Source: Salvator merianae
Lineage: Eukaryota > Chordata > Lepidosauria > Squamata > Teiidae
Reading direction: 5' to 3'
DNA length: 64,000 nt
NCBI GenBank assembly: GCA_003586115.2
Contig: QVOM02000116.1
Coordinates: 43,595,024 to 43,659,023 of the forward strand
Both the position numbers and the translations under genes were made by a program. Positions within the stretch are counted from its first letter, which is position 1. Every line of letters begins with the position of its first letter. Shown here in pieces: positions 59,041 through 64,000 of this stretch. The notes beneath the pieces are model-generated. The model was not told the DNA's origin. It worked only from the letters and a program-made list of their open reading frames with translations, and searched no databases.

Positions 59041-60001
59041 ATAGTAACTAGCTTGCCCACAGCCTCCAGTAAATTATTCGAGTCTCTGTGTTTTTGAAGA
59101 GACAAAAGAATAAAAAGCAAAGTGAGTGTTTTGATTTCATTGCCATTTTCTTTGATTTTATTCTGAGAACTTTGTCTTCACTTTTTTCGGCTTGCCATTG
59201 CTTCAGATTTTATTCTGAATATTAATAAACCTGAGTTCTTGAATCTGTTTGAAGCCTCTATTCTCCTAATGCACAAGGATTCAATGATCTGATTTAAGAG
59301 AAAAAACAAACAAAAAGTCCTGCCATGCTAGGGGAGAAGAACTGAGCATGTTGACTTGTGGGAAAGGTGGCACTGCTTTTGGGGCCGTGCAAGTCGATCA
59401 GCCAATCACAGGGGCCCAAGCCCACAGTGCTATCAGTCAATCACACACCTGCAGCCAGCCCACAAAGAAAGCCTAAGTTTGCAACAAGATGTTGGCTGCA
59501 ATTGCACACATTTATTGTGCGTTTCCCTTGAAAATGAGGATGGGAAAAATAACACAGAGAGAGGATGTCTCATTTTTTTGAAAGAATGCAAATGTAACCC
59601 AACTATGTGTAACTGCACTCACTGTGCTCTTCACTGTGTTCTGCAACTGAGCTATTGCCACTCCCATCTCGGCTAGCCTCAATGGTTCTTGATACAACTG
59701 AAGACAGGGGTGTAGATTAAGGGATCATCTGAATTGCCCTGGCTGTGATGGTCTTCTAGTATGTTGCCACTGATCTTACTCTAGTAGGAGCAGCAGGTGA
59801 AAATGGCAAATCAGCTATGCAAGCCCTTTTGCTTGTGTAGAAGCTGCCAAGGTCTTGAATGCTGACTATGGTGCCATCTTTGGACCAAGCCGATTCCATT
59901 ATATCAGGATCCCATCCTGCCCCTAATCTGTGGATCAGGAATGCAGGGCAGTAGGGTGAGGATGAGGTAGCGATTGGAAGCATTCCTTTGATTGCTGCAA
60001 A
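59041..60001. other. Retrovirus flank, no recognised feature
   Basis: No named repeat or coding domain. Several short frames at 59356-59697 overlap on both strands without domains. Confidence 0.35.
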
Positions 60002-60007
60002 CCATGC
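60002..60007. repeat. ERV target-site duplication, left copy
   Basis: CCATGC directly precedes the 5' LTR and is repeated exactly after the 3' LTR at 63156-63161. Six bases is the duplication length of alpha- and betaretroviral integrases. Confidence 0.95.
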
Positions 60008-60261
60008 TGTTGCAACCATGTTGCTAGCTAGTTCACGTGCAGGGCAGCTTGCCTGCCTGCAACACATGTACAGAAAAGGAAGCAGCCATTTCCTGATACA
60101 TGTGGGTAAATTTCCACTGCCTGTAAACAACCACATGAGGCCTTGAGCACCTCCCTTTACTCCACCTTTCTAGATGACGCTTAACCCTTGGGACACTCTG
60201 TAACTTTTGATTGGTCATTTTGAATACTGCTTGTTATGCTGTAACTTTGTATTGGGTTTAA

Positions 60262-60277
60262 TTAGTCATGTGACTAA
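60262..60277. promoter_or_regulatory. U3 inverted repeat with two AP-1-like sites
   Basis: TTAGTCA, two bases, then TGACTAA: a perfect 7-bp inverted repeat, each half close to the AP-1 consensus. The identical structure is at 62978-62993 in the 3' LTR. It lies just upstream of the TATA-like sequence. Confidence 0.5.
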
Positions 60278-60314
60278 TGACACCATATAGACCCTCCTCC
60301 CTTTGTCTGTACTC

Positions 60315-60320
60315 AATAAA
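60315..60320 (+). terminator. LTR polyadenylation signal AATAAA
   Basis: AATAAA in the CTCAATAAAAGAGC context; the 3' LTR equivalent at 63031-63036 would be the one used. Confidence 0.8.
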
Positions 60321-60441
60321 AGAGCTTCCCCGACTTTGGGTGGGGTCGTCTCCCCTCGAGAAAGCCTGGAGTCCGCTCTTACTTTTTCGATGCCAAGAAA
60401 CCCCCGAGCGACCCACTAGAAGCGGGAGGAATTTCCGCAAC

Positions 60442-60460
60442 TGGTGCCCCTTGACGTGAT
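60442..60460 (+). promoter_or_regulatory. Primer binding site, tRNA-Trp-like
   Basis: TGGTGCCCCTTGACGTGAT begins two bases after the LTR. It resembles the complement of the tRNA-Trp 3' end (TGGTGACCCCGACGTGAT) but differs in the middle, with one extra base. The match supports a Trp-type primer; the mismatches may be mutation or a different isoacceptor or species version. Confidence 0.75.
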
Positions 60461-60567
60461 CCAGATAAAGGACACGTTTCTTGGTACGTCCCTTACCCAC
60501 CGACGGAGAAGACGTCTGCTGCACCAGGGCCGGCCGTGAGCATACAGAGCACCCAATTTTCGTGAGT

Positions 60568-61119
60568 ATGGGATCTTCATTCTCTAAGTCTCAGGAAGAA
60601 CTTAGAGAACTTACCAAGTCATCCTTTTTCATTCTTAAAAATAATGGGAAGAATTTACGCTTGCCCTCCAAAAAAGATTTAGTAAACTTGCTGAAATATA
60701 TTTATCAAAATTGTCCCGCTTATCCGGAAAAGGGCACGTTAAAATGTTCAATCTGGACTAAATTGGGAACACACTTTCACGAGGTGCCCAGGGCACCCCT
60801 GAAAGTGCTTTCCACATGGCGGATTGTTATGGAACGTCTTCAAATTCACGGCGGTGCCATAAGAGGAGGAGCGGAACCTCCAAAAGGGGAAGCACGCCCT
60901 CCACCGCCATATAATTCAGACAAAAAATTGCCCACAGAATCTGAAATTTGCCCCCTTGTGGCATTGACCCCAACGGCCCCCTCACCCACACTGGGAGCTG
61001 TGGCACAAGGATTGGAACAAGCTAGATTGTTGGGGGATATTTCTGCAGGCGATATGTCGTTTGTGCCCCAGTTATGCTCAACAACCAGGCTCACCTTGCG
61101 GTTGAGCCCCTGCCGATGA
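60568..61119 (+). pseudogene. gag: ERV gag, N-terminal matrix region, frame-broken
   Basis: I chose the ATG at 60568 because it gives the myristoylation signal MGSSFSK. A longer frame from 60481 would need a TTG start. 183 codons remain. Residues 1-95 resemble a betaretrovirus-type matrix domain: an amphipathic N-terminal part, a basic patch around KNNGKNLRLPSKKD, then CPAYPEKGTL and a TW..VMERLQ helix. Residues 111-115 are PPPPY, a budding motif that recruits NEDD4-type ligases. Beyond about residue 163 the frame departs from the viral one and ends in unrelated residues, showing a small indel. The rest of Gag is deleted. Confidence 0.88.
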
Positions 61120-61190
61120 AAGTCATTAGAGACCTGAAACAGGCAGTTACTGTTTATGGCATCCAAAATCATCATGTTTGGGACTCATAG
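61065..61190 (+). pseudogene. gag: ERV capsid N-terminal remnant in a shifted frame
   Basis: Reading from 61065 in a frame shifted relative to the matrix, the text contains APVMLNNQAH and EPLPMKVIRDLKQAVTVYGI. This is the typical betaretrovirus-like start of capsid (proline start, then an E-P-L-P and L-K-x-A-V helix). It ends at a stop at 61188-61190. It shows that the ancestral gag continued past the break, and that the deletion follows shortly after. Confidence 0.65.
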
Positions 61191-62299
61191 CCACCATTGC
61201 TGTCTCCCGCCCCCCCCTTTTTTTGATTCAGAAAATGCTTTTAAAATGCAGTCTTGATGATCTTAAGAAGAACATTTGTGTAAACATTTCCTTTAAGAAA
61301 ATAAGAAAAAATCTGTATGTGCTCAGGAGCCTGAGTCTATTTTAACAAAGTGTGTGCTTACTTTTGTCTTGTTTTGGCAGCATCAGCTTTTTGCCTTTTT
61401 ATTTAAGGACTTTTTGATTAGTGCAGAGGGGTGGCTAGAAGGAGCCTCCACCTTGCTGGAGTTTTACAATTGCTAAAAGTAATAGTGCACATGTTCAAAA
61501 GTGAAGCTGTACTGCTACAGCAGCCAGCACAAATCAAACAGATTCATGATTCGGAGTGGAGGCGATGCCCCCTCCTAGAGAACTAATCTGTCTCCTTTTG
61601 AGTCCTCTTATGTACGTACTAAAGATGGTAGCCAAATAGCTTGGAAGTTCCGTGATGGCTGAATATGATTCCCTTTCCTCCTGTGAACAGAGAATGCTGA
61701 CATGTTTGAATCACATAACTTGTTATGAGGCCTAAGTCACATACAACCTGTGCCAAGTGTGCAACTGAGCCTACACTGCAGGGAGTGAGCTGTTTCATTC
61801 CTAAAAGGAAACTGTATCTAGGAGTCATTGGACTTCCGCAAGTAAAGAACTCTAATCAAAGCTTACATCCACTGATACAAGAGAAGATTTTGAACATTCT
61901 TAACCTGCATCCAGAGATCATCTGAACCTTGAAGATCAAGTACAGAAGATTGTATCTGCAAAGTCATTTGTCTTTTCAAAGTTGTTGTTATTCTAATATT
62001 GAAATGCATCTCGTTTTGAATATTGAACTCCCATTGGTGGAGGTCTATGTGTTTTTTATGCTTTTGAAATGAATCTTACATCTTGATTTAGAGAATTATA
62101 TTCTTAAAGCAGGGATCTGCATTGTGCAGAACTATCTATAAGTGCCAAGAGTGCAGAAATAATTATTCATGAACGTTTAAGGTTAAAGGTATCAATTGTT
62201 TCAACCATGCTTTTGCTTTCAAATTGATTATTCTTCTATTACTTTTTCTGGGTCTTTTCTCTATTTTCCTAGATGAATCCTTAGGTAACCCTTGTGTAG
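61191..62299 (+). other. ERV internal region of unclear origin
   Basis: About 1.1 kb between the gag remnant and the env end. It has no recognisable protease, reverse transcriptase, RNase H or integrase motif. A TTTTGTCTTGTTTTGGCAG string at 61361-61379 and CTCTATTTTCCTAG at 62259-62272 resemble splice acceptors. Frames near 61680-61925 contain cysteine-rich stretches that could be eroded env surface-unit sequence, but I cannot show it. It could instead be foreign DNA captured by the deletion. Confidence 0.4.
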
Positions 62300-62704
62300 A
62301 AATTACAACGTTGCTTCTGTTTCATAGAATCCCTTCCTTTCTGGTTTAAGAATAAGGTTGAAAGATGGTATCCCGAGGAACGTAATCCTCTGGCGGAGGA
62401 TAGATCAGGGGCCCCGAATTTGTGGGAGGCCCTGTGGTCCTGGCTTCCTGATGGCTCATGGTTACGATCCGTTATCCCAACCATTATTATGATTTTTGTG
62501 TTGCTTGTAGTGCTTTGTTGCTGTATCCAATTCATTCCAAACCTTATGCAAATATGTAACAGCTTTTTGCCCTCTAATAGGAAGAATGTTATGATCCATG
62601 AAACCAAACCCCTTCTGGACTTAGAGGACTATCACCAGCAACCTGATGTCTTGGCAAAAAGGCCCTTCACAATGACTACTAACCTCGAAGACCCTACCTT
62701 TTAA
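62300..62704 (+). pseudogene. env: ERV env transmembrane subunit, C-terminal part
   Basis: An open frame of 134 codons with no upstream start in frame (a stop is at 62297-62299). It begins with a cysteine pair in RCFCFIE, then a membrane-proximal tryptophan-rich segment (WFKNKVERWYPEE, NLWEALWSWLPDGSW). A hydrophobic span of about 25 residues follows (IPTIIMIFVLLVVLCCCIQF, with cysteines that could be palmitoylated). A tail of about 65 residues contains LLDLEDY, a possible dileucine/tyrosine sorting signal. The frame stops 19 bases before the 3' LTR. Surface unit and fusion peptide are absent. Confidence 0.8.
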
Positions 62705-62707
62705 AAA

Positions 62708-62723
62708 ATAAAAACAGAGGAGA
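62708..62723 (+). promoter_or_regulatory. Polypurine tract
   Basis: A purine-rich run (ending ACAGAGGAGA, one pyrimidine break) directly before the 3' LTR, the usual start site for plus-strand DNA synthesis. Confidence 0.85.
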
Positions 62724-63155
62724 TGTTGCAACCATGTTGCTACCTGGTTCACGTGTAGGGCAGCCTGCCTGCCTGTAACACGTGTACAGAAAAGGAAGCG
62801 GCCATTTGCTGATACCTGCGGGTAAATTTCCACTGCCTGTAAACAACCACATGAGGCCTTGAGCACCTCCCTTTACTCCGCCTTTCTAGATGACGCTTAA
62901 CCCTTGGGACACTCTGTAACTTTTGATTGGTCATTTTGAATACTGCTTGTTATGCTGTAACTTTGTATTGGGTTTAATTAGTCATGTGACTAATGACACC
63001 ATATAGACCCTCCTCCCTTTGTCTGTACTCAATAAAAGAGCTTCCCCGACTTTGGGCGGGGTCGTCTCCCCTCGAGAAAGCCTGGAGTCCGCTCTTACTT
63101 TTTCGATGCCAAGAAACCCCCGAGCGACCCACTAGAAGCGGGAGGAATTCCCACA
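62724..63155 (+). repeat. ERV 3' LTR (432 bp)
   Basis: Same length as the 5' LTR, starting TGTTGC and ending CCACA. U3 inverted repeat at 62978-62993, ATATAG at 63001-63006, AATAAA at 63031-63036. Relative to the 5' copy it keeps five CpGs and has lost one. Ten of the 14 differences fall in its first 96 bases. Confidence 0.96.
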
Positions 63156-63161
63156 CCATGC
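63156..63161. repeat. ERV target-site duplication, right copy
   Basis: CCATGC, identical to 60002-60007. Its integrity shows that both LTRs come from one integration event and that the internal loss was not caused by recombination with another provirus at a different site. Confidence 0.95.
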
Positions 63162-63200
63162 TTTTAATTTCAGAGAATCAAAATGAAGCTCAAAACACGA

Positions 63201-63718
63201 GGCCCTTCCTGCACTTACCTGCTTTAAGTTGGGATCAATGGGTCTGGAATAACCAGGTCCACTGACCCTGACCACAGGAAGGCATGGATGGGATCATCAC
63301 CATCTGCACTGACAGAGCTGATCTGGATCAGCCCACACTGTGGCCGCGATGCTTGCACAAGCTACACGGCTGCAACCCCATGCCTCTGAGGGCTAGGAGC
63401 AAAACTTCCTAGCCTTGGGGCATCGGGGTGGGAGGCATTCCAGCAACTAGTTACTAAAATACACCCCTCAGTTTTCCCAAACACTGGAAGTGTGCAGAAG
63501 GCATGCCTCCCATGTCTCGGATCAGGGCCATGGTCCATTGGTAGACTCAGTTGAACAGGTCTGCCAGTGATCCAGATTAAGGTCTCCTTAATGTGGATTG
63601 AGCTCTGTCTAAAGCAGAGACACATACGTGCTGAGACAGGGCCTCCTTCATCCACATTAAGGTGCAAATCTGGAGGCCTCAATGTTAATCCAGAGTAAGA
63701 GCCCATGCAGAAAGGGCC
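63201..63718. mobile_element. Short non-autonomous DNA transposon copy, inverted relative to 24430
   Basis: Left terminus GGCCCTTCCTGCACTTACC, right terminus CCCATGCAGAAAGGGCC. Flanks CGA (63198-63200) and AGA (63719-63721) agree at two of three bases. The interior matches 24430-24869 and 58531-59040 in reverse (TGGGATCAATGGGTCTGGAA, GCTGATCTGGATCAGCCC). The 133-codon minus frame across it is incidental. Confidence 0.8.
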
Positions 63719-63721
63719 AGA

Positions 63722-64000
63722 GGCTTTTAATTGTAGCCTCCTCCATGCCCTTCTGCCTTTCAATTATGATTTGCAGGTGATTTTTGCTTGCACTGCAAGT
63801 GTGCACTTACCAAGGCATTATGCTGCCAATGGAAGTAGAAGGGAGGCATCTCCAGAAGAACTTTTAAAATATCAACCAAGTCTTAGCAAAAAAAGGTAGA
63901 CTAAACAGGTGGAATATAGGGAAAGTAGATGGAATGCCACTTCTGCCTGCTCTGTTTCAACTCTCCTCCCTAATGCATCTTGATGAAGTCTGAAAAGGGG
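63722..64000. other. No recognised feature
   Basis: Short end segment without element ends or coding domains. Confidence 0.35.

Larger units (their letters stand above)
60008..60439 (+). repeat. ERV 5' LTR (432 bp)
   Basis: Starts TGTTGC and ends CCGCA. U3 holds ATTGG (inverted CCAAT) at 60210 and 60251 within a partial duplication of CTGTAACTTT (60198 and 60239). It also holds an inverted repeat TTAGTCA/TGACTAA at 60262-60277 and a TATA-like ATATAG at 60285-60290. The polyadenylation signal AATAAA is at 60315-60320, followed by a GT-rich stretch near 60337-60350. U5 ends two bases before the primer site. Five of its differences from the 3' LTR are CpG losses. Confidence 0.96.
60008..63155 (+). 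mobile_element. Internally deleted endogenous retrovirus
   Basis: A 3148-bp provirus with paired LTRs, primer binding site, gag start, env end and polypurine tract in the right order. The rest of gag, protease, all of pol and most of env are missing, so it cannot replicate by itself. The matrix resembles betaretroviruses and the primer site resembles the tRNA-Trp type used by alpharetroviruses, so placement is within the broad alpha/beta (class II) group; that placement is inferred. LTR divergence is 14 of 432 positions (3.2%). Confidence 0.95.

Noticed and set aside
60481..60567. N-terminal extension of the gag frame upstream of 60568
   Set aside because: It would need a TTG start and would remove the N-terminal glycine required for myristoylation; the region is better read as untranslated leader.
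1..64000. CRISPR arrays, operons, bacterial promoters or riboswitches
   Set aside because: The repeat families are vertebrate, and no regularly spaced identical repeats with unique spacers occur.

Overview
This is a window of vertebrate nuclear DNA, AT-rich, with no operons, no CRISPR array, no recognisable tRNA or rRNA gene, and no host gene that I can support. The mixture of repeats points to a squamate reptile (lizard or snake): an RTE-BovB fragment, CR1 and L2-type LINE pieces in both orientations, L1 3' ends, a tRNA-derived SINE, many short DNA transposons, and CA/GT microsatellites. This assignment rests on recognising repeat families and not on a host gene, so it is an inference.

Layout. 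1-9.6 kb is mostly unassigned sequence with a CA microsatellite, a pyrimidine tract and a possible LINE C-terminal remnant. 9.6-24.9 kb mixes DNA-transposon copies (14261-14745 and 24430-24869 are complete, with 3-bp target duplications) with LINE pieces: CR1 endonuclease region on the minus strand at 14870-15600, CR1 3' end at 17070-17345, L2 minus at 20969-21358. It also holds a tRNA-derived SINE, a MIR-like remnant and a short coding-like segment (10559-10746, minus). 25-32 kb contains one more DNA transposon, a probable conserved non-coding block (27585-28115) and a foldback repeat (29149-29600). 32.5-44.8 kb is dense in retroelements: L2 end, an L1 3' end inside a DNA-transposon copy, CR1 3' tails, BovB abutting a DNA transposon, and an L1 whose two halves lie in opposite orientations. 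45-59 kb has more DNA transposons (a cluster of three at 48.4-49.4 kb, one an almost perfect hairpin), a CR1 3' end, an L2 3' portion, and several repeat-free blocks that resemble conserved regulatory sequence.

The clearest single element is an endogenous retrovirus at 60008-63155. It has two 432-bp LTRs starting TG and ending CA, flanked by a perfect 6-bp target duplication (CCATGC at 60002-60007 and 63156-63161). It has a primer site resembling tRNA-Trp, a gag start with a myristoylation signal, a betaretrovirus-like matrix region and a PPPPY late motif, a frame-broken capsid start, a large internal deletion removing the rest of gag, all of pol and most of env, then the membrane-spanning end of env and a polypurine tract. 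It cannot be autonomous.

Most of the long open frames in the window are chance or lie inside repeats. I found no convincing new biological system. The most useful leads are the mosaic LTR divergence, the large family of 3-bp-duplicating DNA transposons with hairpin members, the unexplained coding-like segment near 10.6 kb, and the repeat-free blocks that may be regulatory.
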